NCBI GenBank assembly: GCA_020137815.1
Contig: CM035354.1
Span: forward strand, 7,975,487 to 8,039,486
DNA from: Hormiphora californensis
Taxonomy: Eukaryota; Ctenophora; Tentaculata; Cydippida; Pleurobrachiidae
DNA length: 64,000 bases
Direction: 5' to 3'
Both the position numbers and the translations under genes were made by a program. Position 1 is the first letter of the stretch. Every line of letters starts with the position of its first letter. The notes under the pieces are model-generated. The model searched no databases. It was not told where the DNA came from and saw nothing but the letters and a program-made list of their open reading frames with translations. Shown here in pieces: positions 36,318-48,700 of the stretch.

Positions 36318-39300
36318 CTATACCTTGGACACTTCGTCAAGATAGGCAGCGAACAGTTTGTGCTGAAATGGAGATAACGTTTAGACTTTGAAATTGATTT
36401 GGTGTAGAAACAACTGAATAAAGAGGAAACTTGTGGTTTAATTTCTATCTACCACTGCTCAGAGTATAACACTCACCCCCTCAATGTAATTCCTAATGTT
36501 GATTTTCTCGTTCTGAGAGTGAGCACCATCGTCCCCTGCACCCATCGGTAACAACATTACACTTTTTCCTGCAATGGGGGTATTGGTTGAAATAATGTGG
36601 AAGAATCTCACAGAGATTTATCGAGTCATAAATATCTAAATTCCCTAAATAATGGCCCACTCGAGAGTGATCTTACCAGTTGTTTTCTGGAAGGTCAATG
36701 TCACGGGAATACTGCCCCCTTCTCGGGTTAGATCCGGCTCAACTCCGTACACTGAAAAACGTAGTTTGTAATACTATGTAGTGGTGATCAAGGATAGAAA
36801 TTACAGAGAATAATATTCTGAATATATGTATATCGATCCACCAGTTCACGGCCCGGAAAGAGAAATTATTGCTGTTCTAATTCTGTCAGAATTTCAATGA
36901 TTTTTGTTGTGTGGCTCATATTGTTTCTGTATGGCGGCGCCATACCCCATTTGATTCTCAGTGCGCTCAGATGGGTCGCGGCGCCAGACAGTATTGTTTC
37001 GAAATGCCATCTCCTACAGTCATGATTTTCATACTAACCCATTTTAGTGGCCTTCCTTCCAGCGACATATTGGGGGTCATTGAAGTCAGTTACCCACCAG
37101 TTTCCACCATGTTCCATTTTAACTGAACACTTGTTAGGGGAGCCTAGCTCAGCAAACACCTTTTTCACGTAGTCACATGTGTCTTTCTCAACCTGGCAGG
37201 GATTTAAATTGTGATTTGGTTGACGACTAAATGCAGGGCAAACTTCGTTCCCCTTCTACCTTGGCATTACTAAAAAGTTGCCTTGCTCGACCCTCTCTCT
37301 AAGGAGTTCAAGGACTTGCACTGTGTACAGTAGTTACACCTCCCAAAATCCAAATACAAAATATGGGAGGAGGAATATACCCACGCTCATACTTGCAACA
37401 GGTTGTGGGAAGAACTAGAGCTACCAGTAAGCCCATTAGACAAAACAACAAAAGAAACTCTTAGGAAAGACTATGAGACAACAATAGACTGGGAAACAGG
37501 GACACTAGACGTAGAGGACAAAAATGCACTAACGGTATACACAGATGGATCAAAAAACGAAGCTAACCAAACGGGGCTAGGAGCACACTCAAAATCTACG
37601 GAGCTTACACAGGGAATCGATATCTCAGAAAGACTACCAAGTTACTGCACAGTCTTCCAAGCCGAAGTAACAGCGATAAAAAGAGCAGCAGAGGCACTTA
37701 ACAATAATGGGATACAAAACCAACACATCCACATCAGATCAGACTCAGCCGCCAGCATAAGCGCACTAAGTAAACAGACCTCAGATTCCTTAACAATTAA
37801 AGAATGCAACGCGGAACTCAACCAACTAGCACAAAACAATACGGTGAAAATAAAATGGGTCAAAGCGGGGGGGTTCCAACCTATTTTTTTGTATTTTTTT
37901 GTATTTTTTCGTACGGACCATACATAAAAGTATCCAAAATTCCTGTTTTTTTCCATACAAACAATACAAAAAAGTACAAAAAAATACAAAAAAATAATGA
38001 AGGATGTGGGTGCGTGAAAAAAGTATAAATAATACATAGATACATGAACATAAACCCAGCTATACATAAACGGTAAGAAATTGCGATTCGGGGAAATTTC
38101 TCGCTTAGAAAATACGATTCGAGAAAATTTTCTCGGTAAGAAATTGCGATTTGGAGAAATTTCTCGCTTAGAAAATACGATTCGAGAAAATTTTCTCGGT
38201 AAGAAATTGCGATTTGGAGAAATTTCTCGCTTAGAAAATACGATTCGAGAAAATTTTCTCGGTAAGAAATTGCGATTCGAGGAAATTTCTCGCTTAGAAA
38301 ATACGATTCGAGAAAATTTTCTCGGTAAGAAATTGCGATTCGGGGAAATTTCTCGCTTAGAAAATACGATTCGGGAAAATTTTCTCGGTAAGAAATTGCG
38401 ATTCGGGGAAATTTCTCGCTTAGAAAATACGATTCGAGAAAATTTTCTCGGTAAGAAATTGCGATTCGGGGAAATTTCTCGCTTAGAAAATACGATTCGA
38501 GAAAATTTTCTCGGTAAGAAATTGCGATTCGAGGAAACTTCTCGCTTAGAAAATACGATTCGAGAAAATTTTCTCGGTAAGAAATTGCGATTCGGGGAAA
38601 TTTCTCGCTTAGTTAATACGATTCGGGAAAATTTTCTCGGTAAGAAATTGCGATTCGGGGAAATTTCTCGCTTAGAAAATACGATTAGAGAAAATTTTCT
38701 CGGTAAGAAATTGCGATTCGGGGAAATTTCTCGCTTAGAAAATACGATTCGAGAAAATTTTCTCGGTAAGAAATTGCGATTCGGGGAAATTTCTCTCGCG
38801 ATTTTGGCATGCTACATATGTAAAATATCTATATATTTTGTGCTAAATTGCGTGAAATAGCGTGGAAGAATGTTTAAAAACAGTAAAAGTTCGAACAATA
38901 ATGGTAAATTACCATATAAAACTGTTTTTATTTTTTTGTATTTTTTTGTACTTTTTTGTATTTTTTTGTATTTTTTTGTATTTTTTTGTTTGAGGAAACC
39001 CGTGTTTTTTTCCGTACAAACGTACACGAAATAGGTTGGAACCCCCCCCGTCAAAGCACATATCGGCATCCAAGGTAACGAGACAGCTGACCAACTCGCC
39101 AAAGAAGGATGCAGCAAACCAATCAATGAAACCAGACAAATACCAATCCCACACAGCTACATTAAAAATTCCACGACGAAAATAGCCAAAACAAAAACCA
39201 TGAATCAATTTCTAGCAAATGGAGGGAAGCACACAAGGAATATAGTAACTAGTGAATCAACATGGAACTCACTAACAAAAAAGATGGCACTGTACGACAA

Positions 39301-41941
39301 CAGCTACCTCAAGAAGATTGGGAAGTCCAACACGGCCACATGCAGTCTATGCACTAAAACAAATGAAAATGCGAAACACCTAATCTGTGAATGTGAAATC
39401 CTGGTAGCAGAAAGAATGAGACTAAGCGGCAAAACTTCATACAAAGACCTAGGCAAAACGATAATTAACCACACAGCGGTAGCCATCAAACTAATCGAGA
39501 AAACAAATATACTAAAAAACCAAGATAAAGACTAGAAGAACACATCCCCGCCTGTCGCAGTGTAAAAGAGTCAAAGATCCAAGACTCAGGACAGAAGAAC
39601 CAAGAGACTGGATCCAAGACTCAGGACAGAAGAACCAAGAGTCTGGTTCTCTCTGGAGTCTAGCCTCCCGAACCCGAAGCCACCTATAATGGAACCTGTC
39701 CTGTGGTCAGTTCCTGATGGTGGGGGAGGGGAGGGGGGCTATTCTCCTAGTGCCGGCGAAATCGCTTTGCGATAGTCCCTTGGGGGCTTGCCGTTGGCAA
39801 GCCCAGGCACTCCGTAGATAGATAGATAGATGGGAGGAGGAACTACGTCATGACCGGCGATTGGTAACCGATTGGTAACCACGTAGTACGTGGTTACCAA
39901 TCGCCGGTCATGCTGAGTGATGAAGATGAGGTGGGAGGAGTTCGTCGTGCGCGCGATGCCACGATGGCTTGCTTTTCTCAGAAATGAGCACTGCCGCGTC
40001 ACACAAAGTAACACTGTGGTTCAGATCCCGGAACAAGACTCTGAAATGAACCTGAGTTGCACTGTTATGACTATGATCAACCATGGCCCACGTACCTGTT
40101 CAATTGTGTGGTTGGGGACGATCCTAATGGAGAACTTGCCAATAACTTTGCGGGGGATAACGGTCTTACAGCCAGGGGCAGAGAACGCACCCTCAATCCC
40201 GTGAACACTCAGACTTGGGAATCTCCACCTGCGAGAGAGAAACACTTAGTTAGAAAGAGATGTTATGAACCTTCCAAGGCTCTGAACTAGCCCACACTTT
40301 CGTTGGCAACAGTGAACAAACATTCAGACTGTGCCAACCTCAACTCCACTCAATACCCTCATTAGAGGACACCCCATTTACCTCTGCTGTAGAACCTCTT
40401 CCTTGGTAGGTTTCTGTAGAGTTTCACACCCGATATCTCCCTTATAATCCTCCAGAGAGAACTCAATGGGCTTGTAAACCTCCTTCTCTTCCTCCGTCAT
40501 GGGCACCACTGCCTCGTTGATACCAGGAATCAGGATGTTACCTTTTGTATCGACCAGCTTAGATAGCACATTAACACAGTCAACCATCGCTTCGTGGCTG
40601 TGCAGGGGTATAGAGTTAGATATCCCTTAGTTAGAAATGAACGGCTATGATCAAAATCACATGTGAGAGGGATCTCCTGATTGCTTGTCAGACACTGACT
40701 GTTATACATCTCGCAACCTCGTACTCGCTACGCGGCCTCACGTAGCCGCACCGGGCCAAAGGCCCGGTGCGAAGAGTACGGTCTTATATGAGACAACTGA
40801 TTGCAGTAGTTTTCATCATTATAAATACTTACACGGCACCCCCGTACACTCCACTGTGAAGGTCCTTTGCAGCACACTGGATCTCTACAAAGAAATAACA
40901 GACTCCTCTTAGACCATAGGTGAGACAAGGCTTCTCACTTCCTAGCCAGTAGTTGTCAGAGATGCATACAAAGTCCACCCCCTGCGGGATTAGAGTTGGT
41001 TAATAATGGGCGCTGCTTATAGTGGGGATGAATTTGTCATTTGTGAGATTTGTCCAGCTTGATTTGAGCCTCATAATGATGTTCTAATTACATGGACAAC
41101 TCAGACTCCCATCTGAATGATTCATTATACTACTTACGCTGAAAAAGTCGTTTCTTCTTGCTTCAATGAGTTCATCTAGTCCCTCACTCCCTGACTCTTC
41201 CATTCCCTCAAAGCACATCTATAAAACATATTGTAATTACTAATGATACTCAACTCAATACAACAAACAGTACAACTATCATGCTGTATTACTAACCCAG
41301 AGGTTGACAGGCAGCTCAATACCAAGATCCTTGTAGGCCTTTGCAACATGCAGCCACCCAATGGCAGGCCCCTTATCATCTGATGATCCCCTTCCATAAA
41401 GCTTGCCATCCTTCTCAGTGAGCACAAAGGGCTCCGTGTCCCACCCATCTTCAATCTCAGCAGGCTGCACGTCCAAATGACCATACACACATACTGTCTT
41501 CTTATTCTTGTCAGAACCAAGTTTTCCTGGGGAACGTTATATTAGACACCATGGTTAGTAACTGGTTACGAAGTCACCCCTTTAATACGCCGTGTGCTTG
41601 CGCGGAGGGGTAATTTCAATGCCAAAATTAGTTAGTAGCCTCAGAACATCCAAGTATAAGGGCTTAGTATTACCAACCAACCAGTTACCTAGAAGGACAT
41701 TAGGGAGTGGTATCTCAGTGCCATCGACCTGTTTCTGCATTCCAACATCACACTTTTCAACAGTGCCGCCCAATGCAGTGATCTCATCGGCAACAATGTC
41801 CATCATCCTCTGGCACTCAGATCGACAGTGGGGCCAAGAGGAAACACTCTTGATGGCAACTAACTCGGCCAGGTGGTCAATGAACTTCTGTTTGTTGTCA
41901 TCCACATACTGGAATACACGTTGCAGGTCACCTGATGCCAT
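36318..41941 (-). CDS. CNDP2: Cytosolic non-specific dipeptidase (M20 family)
   Basis: Ten minus-strand exons: 41941-41689, 41526-41297, 41218-41138, 40981-40833, 40597-40382, 40228-40096, 37192-37039, 36751-36677, 36568-36477, 36362-36318. Phases all agree and the total is 475 codons, the length of human CNDP2. Metal ligands and catalytic motifs of M20 peptidases are present: [37 protein letters not shown], and [13 protein letters not shown] near the C-terminus; the dimerisation insert has [17 protein letters not shown]. The enzyme cleaves dipeptides such as Cys-Gly using two Mn/Zn ions in the cytosol. Intron 6 (2.9 kb) hosts a LINE fragment on the opposite strand with a hAT-like element inside it; the other introns are short. 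Confidence 0.97.
37867..39049. mobile_element. hAT-like non-autonomous element carrying a 63 bp satellite
   Basis: Terminal inverted repeats GGGGGGGTTCCAACCTATTT and its reverse complement; exact 8 bp duplication GTCAAAGC at 37859-37866 and 39050-39057. Eight-base duplications suggest hAT. Subterminal regions repeat TATTTTTTTG or its complement. The body is mostly the tandem array at 38070-38800. Confidence 0.88.
38070..38800 (+). repeat. 63 bp tandem array with internal palindromes and a continuous frame
   Basis: About 11.5 units of 63 bp. Each unit is two related half-units of 31 and 32 bp (TGCGATTCGGGGAAATTTCT and TACGATTCGAGAAAATTTTC). GAGAAAATTTTCTC is a perfect palindrome in nearly every unit. 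As 63 is a multiple of three, one frame stays open for 259 codons with a 21-residue repeat ([20 protein letters not shown] plus L). Confidence 0.95.
39749..39811. repeat. Multi-hairpin sequence (outer stem plus two hairpins)
   Basis: Outer AGTGCC/GGCACT; inner ATCGC-TTT-GCGAT and GGGCTTGCC-GTT-GGCAAGCCC. Followed by GATA repeats. Confidence 0.7.
39851..39910. repeat. Long palindrome in CNDP2 intron 6
   Basis: GACCGGCGATTGGTAACC at 39851 is inverted at the right end; inner CCACGTAGTACGTGG is also palindromic. Confidence 0.85.
40720..40780. repeat. T-shaped multi-hairpin sequence in CNDP2 intron 4
   Basis: Outer stem CGTACTC/GAGTACG (7 bp), inner hairpins GCTACG...CGTAGC and CGCACCGGGCC-AAA-GGCCCGGTGCG (11 bp). 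Confidence 0.8.
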
Positions 41942-43411
41942 GGCTATACGTGATATAGTGTGTTAATATAGTGATATAGTGTGTGTGTGTGTTATAACAA
42001 GAGAACTCTGTCTGCTGGAGTGATGGAATGATGGTAATTGTGCTCTACTGTCAGTGCGTGGTAATAGATCTGTTAATCTAGACTCTGGTAATCGATCTGG
42101 TAATTGGTCTACTACTAGTTGTCATATATTAGCGGTATTAGCGGCTAGCACTACTTTATATTTGTTGCATCGTGTCGGAGAATCAGAGTGACAGACATTT
42201 CTAGAACTCTCTGAGACCCACCTAGTAATTGTGTTATCTGTTGTTTCTGGACTGCTGCAATTAAGATTACAGGTAACTCGACACCGAGTACACCCGTTTT
42301 TTAAACGAATCTTTCTACGACACGTACGTTGAAAAATCTCACTTTTTGAGAGTAAAAATTCGGTCAGATTTAGAACACAAATCATAGCGCTGGCAAGCGC
42401 CCGGGGCCCAATCCTCCCTCCCCCCAACCATTCTTCCCTTAAAAATGTCCATTTTCCAAACATTCTTGCTTCGAAATTGCGGAAAAAAATTTTTTGAATT
42501 TTTTGAAAATTTTTGAAAATTTTGACAGCGCTACTATACTTATTGTCTGAAATCGGCAATTTCAACTTTGTTTTAGACAACCTTCCCGTTGTCTTACGAA
42601 CTTGCCGCTTGGTAGTTCGTGTTGCCTTGACACCTAGAGCACACGTTTAAAATTTCATGCAAATCGGAGTTACGGTTTTTACGTTACAGAGGGTCGTATT
42701 TTAGACAAAATGTCCGTTTTTCGCGTCACGAACGACCGTAAAGTAACGACTTTTTTGCGTAGTTAATAGAGGCCAGAGTTTTAAAGCTATCACCATGAAA
42801 CTTTGGGAGTCGGTAGGTCTAGTGGTGTACCTTGTATTAAAGCTTGGACAGAGAAAACGGACAGTCATAACAAAAGTTATGACTGTCTTAAGTTTTCTTT
42901 GGCGTCTAAGACAGCCTTCCCGTCGTTCTACGAATACGCCGCTTGGTACGTAATGTTGTCTCGAGATCTTGAACACACGATCAAAATTTCAAGCAAATCC
43001 GAGTTACGGTTCTTCAGTTACGGGCATCTGACTGTATTAAGATTTAAGACGATTTTCAAAAATCCTAGAAAAGAGCAAATTAAACTATAAATCATGATTT
43101 TATCACATATATTTTGCCAACGTAGGTCAACTGCTGTATTTTCAGATATAATTAGAAGTCATATCTAGATTTATGACTGTCTTAAATTTAAGACGATTTT
43201 AAAAACGCCTAGAAAGAAGCGTTTCAGAGTCTAAATTAACATTGAATCAGATTTATTTTATAAAATAAGGTTTACTGCCGCATTTTCAGTTATAATGGGT
43301 AGTCATATCTAGAGTTATGACTGTCTTAAATATAAGACGATTTAAAAAAAAACGAGAAAAGAGCGAATTAGCATCTAGAACCTGATTGTATCAGATATAT
43401 TTGATTATCAA
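41942..43411. other. Upstream of CNDP2; degenerate repeats, no gene seen
   Basis: From about 42840 to 43390 the phrase AGTTATGACTGTCTTAA followed by AAGACGATTTT recurs three to four times at roughly 130-150 base spacing. The CNDP2 promoter should lie near 41942-42150. Confidence 0.5.
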
Positions 43412-43715
43412 TGCTTATCCGTGATCGTTTATATCCGTAACTAATAATCAAAATCAGAGAATAATCGTGGAGAACCAATCGCGGATATCAATCGCTGATA
43501 ACTAATAAATAATAGTAATCGCGGATAACTAACCACGACAACTCATCGCGAATGAGTAATATGATAGTTACCAATCGCGGATAGCTAATCGCAAATATGG
43601 CTAATCGCGATTCGTGATCAGTTATCCGCGATTGGTTGTCCGCAATTACTATCATATTCGTTATTCGCAATTGATATCCGAGATTGGATATCTGCGATTG
43701 AAAAAGTCCGTGAAT
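43412..43715. repeat. Iterated AATCGCGGATAACT repeat
   Basis: Many direct copies on the left half and inverted copies on the right half, so the block can fold on itself. Similar in style to the iterated-motif MITEs elsewhere in the window. Confidence 0.7.
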
Positions 43716-43731
43716 CCTCAATCCACGTTTA

Positions 43732-44326
43732 GGCTATAAGCATACTGATCGTGATGATCATAATCAGTTAAAAAGATGAAGTGTGCTCATGGTTTTGATC
43801 ATCATCATCTGTAAAAAACTGCAGTGTGCGGAACATTATGATCATCACGTAAGAGCTGGCCCTGGAGCCGTCTCTTAAGTTGGATGATGATCATCAACAC
43901 CTAGTGTGCGCACGTTCTGATCTTATTCTTATGGAGGGCTGCACTGTAGTCATGTGATATGTACCACGTGGTACGACTTCGCGCGCTCTGAGAGGCTGTT
44001 GTACAGGTCACGTGATATGCAACAGCCTCTCAGAGCGCGCGACTAGGCAAGGGGGAGATATCATCATCATGCTGAGCACACTGGTCATGATGATCATGAT
44101 CAAAAGGCAAGTTCCAGCAAGTTGAGCATGGTTTATGATGATCAAACGTGCGCACACTATGGTTTGTGATGATCAAACGTGAACACACTATAGTTTGAGA
44201 ACATCATGATGCATCAAGCCTCCATCATGATGATAACCATCAGTGTGTGCGCTCCTTTGATGGTGACCATCAAAACGTCCGCACACTGACCTGATTATGA
44301 TCATCACGATCAGTATGCTTATAGCC
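43732..44326. mobile_element. TIR element with TTA duplication
   Basis: 36 bp inverted ends beginning GGCTATAAGCATACTGATCG; TTA flanks at 43729-43731 and 44327-44329. The body iterates TGATGATCATNN and GTGCGCACRTTTTGATC. Confidence 0.8.
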
Positions 44327-44369
44327 TTATTAAACTCTAAAGCTAAGTAGTATAACAAAATGCCTGATA

Positions 44370-44811
44370 CTAGATCCAAAAACCAAACAAGTTTGGTGGA
44401 TAGCCGGGGCCGCAGAAATTTAAAAACATGCGAAAGTTTTGATACATGAACTTTCGGGGCCTGGGGTGCTGTTAAATTCGCGTTTCCATGATAGTCAGCC
44501 GTTCTTTCAAAACACACTATTTTTCTGTAAAACAGACTCTGAAACGACCCACTGTGTGCACTGTGCAGTATATTATACGTGATATGTGTGGAGCTGTATG
44601 TATGATAATGTGGAATCAAAAATAATGATAACTTGCAATCATTGCGATAGTTTTCCTGGCGTATAGTTTGAAAATGTTGCTGGTTTTAATCATGGAAACA
44701 CGAATTTAACAGCACCCCAGGCCCCGAAAGTTCATGTATCAAAACTTTCGCATGTTTTTAAATTTCTGCGGCCCCGGCTATCCACCAAACTTGTTTGGTT
44801 TTTGGATCTAG
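44370..44811. mobile_element. Palindromic TIR element
   Basis: Inverted ends of more than 100 bases, starting CTAGATCCAAAAACCAAACA and including GCCGGGGCCGCAGAAATTTA. Non-coding. Confidence 0.85.
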
Positions 44812-44974
44812 TTGTTCGAATATTCTTGGCAGGGAACCCCCACTGGGGATACTCATGAGATTCGGGCCTCCGTTCTAGCTATAAATCTAGTGGGCTGTGG
44901 GGGATTTAGATCTTTTGGATGGATAGATTTCGCCCTGATAAAATGTACTTCGATTTACCTCGCAAAAACCCTTC

Positions 44975-45247
44975 GGTGCGATTCAAAAAGGACGTCCAGG
45001 GGTAGGGGGAGGGGGGAGGTAGCCGATTTCGGACATCTCTGGACAATGGGGGGGGGGGAGGGGGTTGACGCAATTCGGACTGTCCCAGGTTTTAAAGATT
45101 TTGAAATTTTACTGATTTTACTAGATATAGGTGGACATAACTCGGACAGGGGGAGGGGGGTCTGGCAGATTCGGACAGGCCTGGACAGGGGGGAGGGAGG
45201 GGGGGGTAAAATGACCAAAAATCATGGACGTCCTTTTTGAATCGCCC
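44975..45247. mobile_element. G-rich TIR element at the left edge of the receptor duplication
   Basis: Ends GCGATTCAAAAAGGACGTCC and its reverse complement around several G runs. The right half, from about 45124, is repeated upstream of receptor copy B at about 53917-54060. Confidence 0.8.
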
Positions 45248-45789
45248 CTTCCTGACCTCCGAGGGGAGTCTAATATATCAAGGTTGTCTGGTTTATACAT
45301 ACTAGTATTTTGGGGGAGGGGGGGAATCCATCTGTTCTTGCCAGTGCAGTGATAAAGTAAGCTTTAATGAAACCACAAGAAACACTATTATTTCCTACCT
45401 CATAACATGACATGTGTTTAATAAAGCAAGTGATATTACTGCTAACTAGTAGCTCCCTCACTGTCCTATGTCTAGATGTAAAAGTGTGTTTAGCATCTTG
45501 AAGAAGGTATCTGTGTTTTATCTGTTGTTTATCTGGTTGCTAAGCAGTATGATCTGCTTGACATCTGACAACATTCAGAGAGTTCAAAGGAGGAGAGACA
45601 GAGAGACAGAGAGGCAGAGAGATAGATACTAAAAGATAGAGAGACTGAAGGGTAGAGATACGTGGGAACGATAGGGAGATGGGTGAGATTGCGTAGTACG
45701 CACGATGCACGTGGGACTCGTTAGCTTCCTCCTAAACTCAAAGTTTTTCTTGTTGTTTTAACTTTGCTTTATTTGCAGTACGCCATAAC

Positions 45790-48700
45790 ATGATGTTCCG
45801 TGGTCTCTTCGCCTCTCTCTTGGTCCTCATTGTATCAACAAAATATGATCGTGAGTAAAATTAAATGTTAAACCACTTGATTTTCATGGACTATCCAAAA
45901 TTATGGCCATAACACTTTCAGAGAAAAGTAGAACGTACTATGCGTTGGTCGATGGTTCTGTTAGACTCCGCTGTTCAACAGAGCAACATAAAAGAAATAT
46001 CAGGTCCGTAACATGGACAGAGACCTTGGATGTAAACGGTGGAGAGAACCCCGACAAAGAACTCTACAAAAATGAACCAAGAACAGGTAAGAAATATTCA
46101 ACAATAGACGAGACCCAAGGGGCCTTAACTTGTTTGTTCTATGAGTGGGATTATGACGCTTCATTTTACAAATCAATAGGTAATTTAGATATTTTTGCAG
46201 TGCTTAAGGTTACAAAATGCTACGGAGAAAAGAAAGATTTTGCTTGTCATAAGACTGGAACAGGAATTGAAATACTGGCTGCGAAACAAGTCAACTTCGG
46301 AGACGCGGCGGAAAAGTGTAATGATACACCTAACGGTTCCAGATCTAAGAACTGTTTCATTGACAGGTGACCGAATGGGAAATTCAGTCTTTATCACAAA
46401 ACTAAAGATTTGATAGTTTTTATAAAAAAACAATTATTCATCAAATAATATTCCTTTCTCTTAACACAACTTACATCTATACTACTACCTACTAGGTTAG
46501 ATGAGATTAGCGAGTGGTGTGCTAGTACATCTATTAGATCTAGATGTGATCTGAAAGATTTTGCAAACTTGACTATTTGTGACGATGATAGTGATACTTT
46601 AAAGACGAATGTATTGGAAGTTGAATACACTTGCACCACTAATGAAGGTATGCTGATTAGGAACCAATATTAACTTATGTTACATAGGGTAAACCGGGGC
46701 AAAATGGTTAACTTTTTACTTAATCGGTTCTCACTCCCATTTAAAAAAAGATACAATGAAAAAAATTATATATAGGATTAAAGTTCATTATTTTATCTTT
46801 CAAATAAGATAAATTTCAACTCTAGGGACCATCATTTACTTAACTAAATAACTAATTAAAAAATTTTGGTCGGAAAAAATGGTACCGGGGCAATTCGGAC
46901 AACACCAATAGGAGTGCTTTATTTCGTCACGTGAACGTCCTCACAACACCAGAAGAAGATTCCCGCCTGGTGTTGTTAGAGGTGGGGGGAATTCGAACCA
47001 TGTAATCTCCACGCAATCTCCACGCTGGTCGTTCTGGTTCGAATTGCCCCGGTATCACGTGGTACAAAGAACTGCACATCATTGGCCCGGTTCACTAACC
47101 AAATTGCCCCGGTTCGAATTGCCCCGGTGGTTCGATTTGCCCCGGTAATCTTAATTTACCAGAATTTGGAATGAAAACATGCGAATATTTAAATAATTTT
47201 TATACCATCTGAAAGCTAATATTATTAGCTTTCAGCTGGTTTTTTCAAATCGGAAATCGACCAACTTAAACCGGATCTAGAGCCTATTTAGTGGTAACGG
47301 GCAGACTCGAACGAGCAGTTTTCTTTTGGAGATAGGATGACGTCATTATGATAGCTTAACTAGGTGAGAGACGGGCAGTACATGGTTCGAATTGCCCCGG
47401 TGGTTCGAATTGCCCCAGTTTACCCTACTAGTTATTGTTCCGCGGAACCGAGCATGATCCTTATTATATGATAACCGGAATTCCGGTTCGTGTTTATAAA
47501 TTTATGGCCACCTTATGAAACCAGTCCTGTATAAAACTGAACATTTATATATGTGTGGCAAGCAACAATATATTTCCATGTACATTAAATTGTTTTTTAG
47601 GGCATATAGCACACAGTTCAGTAATCAGTTATGTTATTATATCATTAGGTTGTCCATTAGCAGATCTGTCTACCCAATTTTCAGATAATTGTTACGATAA
47701 CGACCCATGGTGGTGTGGAAACTTGAAACTCAGAGGAGGCTGTAAATTGGGAGATATCAACTACGAAAAGGCTTTCATGCAGTGTCAAAAAACATGCAGT
47801 TTCTGTATGGACGAGGATCAGTGGAAAAAATTGAATAATAGATGGATTCAATACGATGTTGAACAAAATATTGTTTTCCAACCCATCTCCAGTAATTACT
47901 TCACAACTTCGATTGATTTTCGAAATAAAAACAACCCAGATTATATATTCAACATCACTTGGACAAGATTATCGGGAGGGTAAGTTTCAGTTAAATTGAA
48001 CGGCTAGATCAGTCTTTTATTTTATAGGTAACAAATCTAGTATAGATGTGATTATCGGGGGGGGGGGGGAAGTAATTTTGATATCTCCTTCTGGTGATCA
48101 ACACACACACACGCCCTCTGTACAACAGTTTAATGGGGAATCTCACACATACACGGGCAGAACTCGGTTAAGGAGAGATTAATTAGTATTCTGAATAATG
48201 AGTTCAGAGCAAGAATTAAATAGGGAAGAGAATCGAAAAATACTGGGTTTGACCGGGAATTGAACCAGGGACCTCCAGAGAGACATGCTCGGAGCTATAA
48301 ACCACTAAGCTACCAAACCCTATGTACTGATCGCATTTCATCGCTCTATATTCAAGCTCCTGCCCTTAGCTAGACACCATGTGATAAAGGGAAGTAATTT
48401 TGATATCTCCTTCTGGTGTGTGTGTTGATCACATTTTCTTCCCTATTTAATTCTTGCTCTGAACTCATTATTCAGATGTGATTATCGATACATTTGTACA
48501 GGAAGAAAATTAGGACATCGACAAACATGGCGTGCCAGAGGAACGAATCATTTGAGCACAAAGAGTCCTGCTTCTCCAATAACTGGATTGTTAAACTCGA
48601 CACGTAAGAAATTTACTAATAAGATGTATATAGTACATAACTCCCTCCCGTGCGGGCATCTATTCAATAGACGCACTGCAGAGCAGTGCGTCTATTGAGC

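Larger units (their letters stand above)
37280..39540 (+). pseudogene. Non-LTR retrotransposon 3' part (RNase H), split by a later insertion
   Basis: First part 37403-37866 encodes RNase H with [24 protein letters not shown] and IRSDSAASI (three acidic active-site residues); the second part from 39050 to 39535 continues exactly ([17 protein letters not shown]) and ends with the [18 protein letters not shown] zinc motif. The two parts join in frame if the element at 37867-39049 and one target duplication are ignored. 5' truncated; no reverse transcriptase here. Confidence 0.85.

Noticed and set aside
38081-38860. 259-codon repeat protein as a real gene
   Set aside because: The open frame follows from a 63 bp period within a non-coding element; no start context, splice support or homology.
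40720-40780. Integrated viral terminal repeat
   Set aside because: Only the folded shape is similar; it is short, no viral coding sequence is present, and similar hairpins occur in clear transposons here.
42122-42580. 152-codon minus-strand frame near the CNDP2 start
   Set aside because: Low-complexity Phe/Lys/Arg-rich translation of AT-rich DNA; no family resemblance or splice context.
44812-45240. 142-codon frame upstream of receptor copy A
   Set aside because: Covers the G-rich TIR element; its Gly/Asp/Arg-rich translation reflects G runs.
48246-48319. Working tRNA gene with an assigned amino acid
   Set aside because: Anticodon arm is bulged and lacks U33, and the sequence is inside a recent insertion with a target duplication; kept only as a SINE head.
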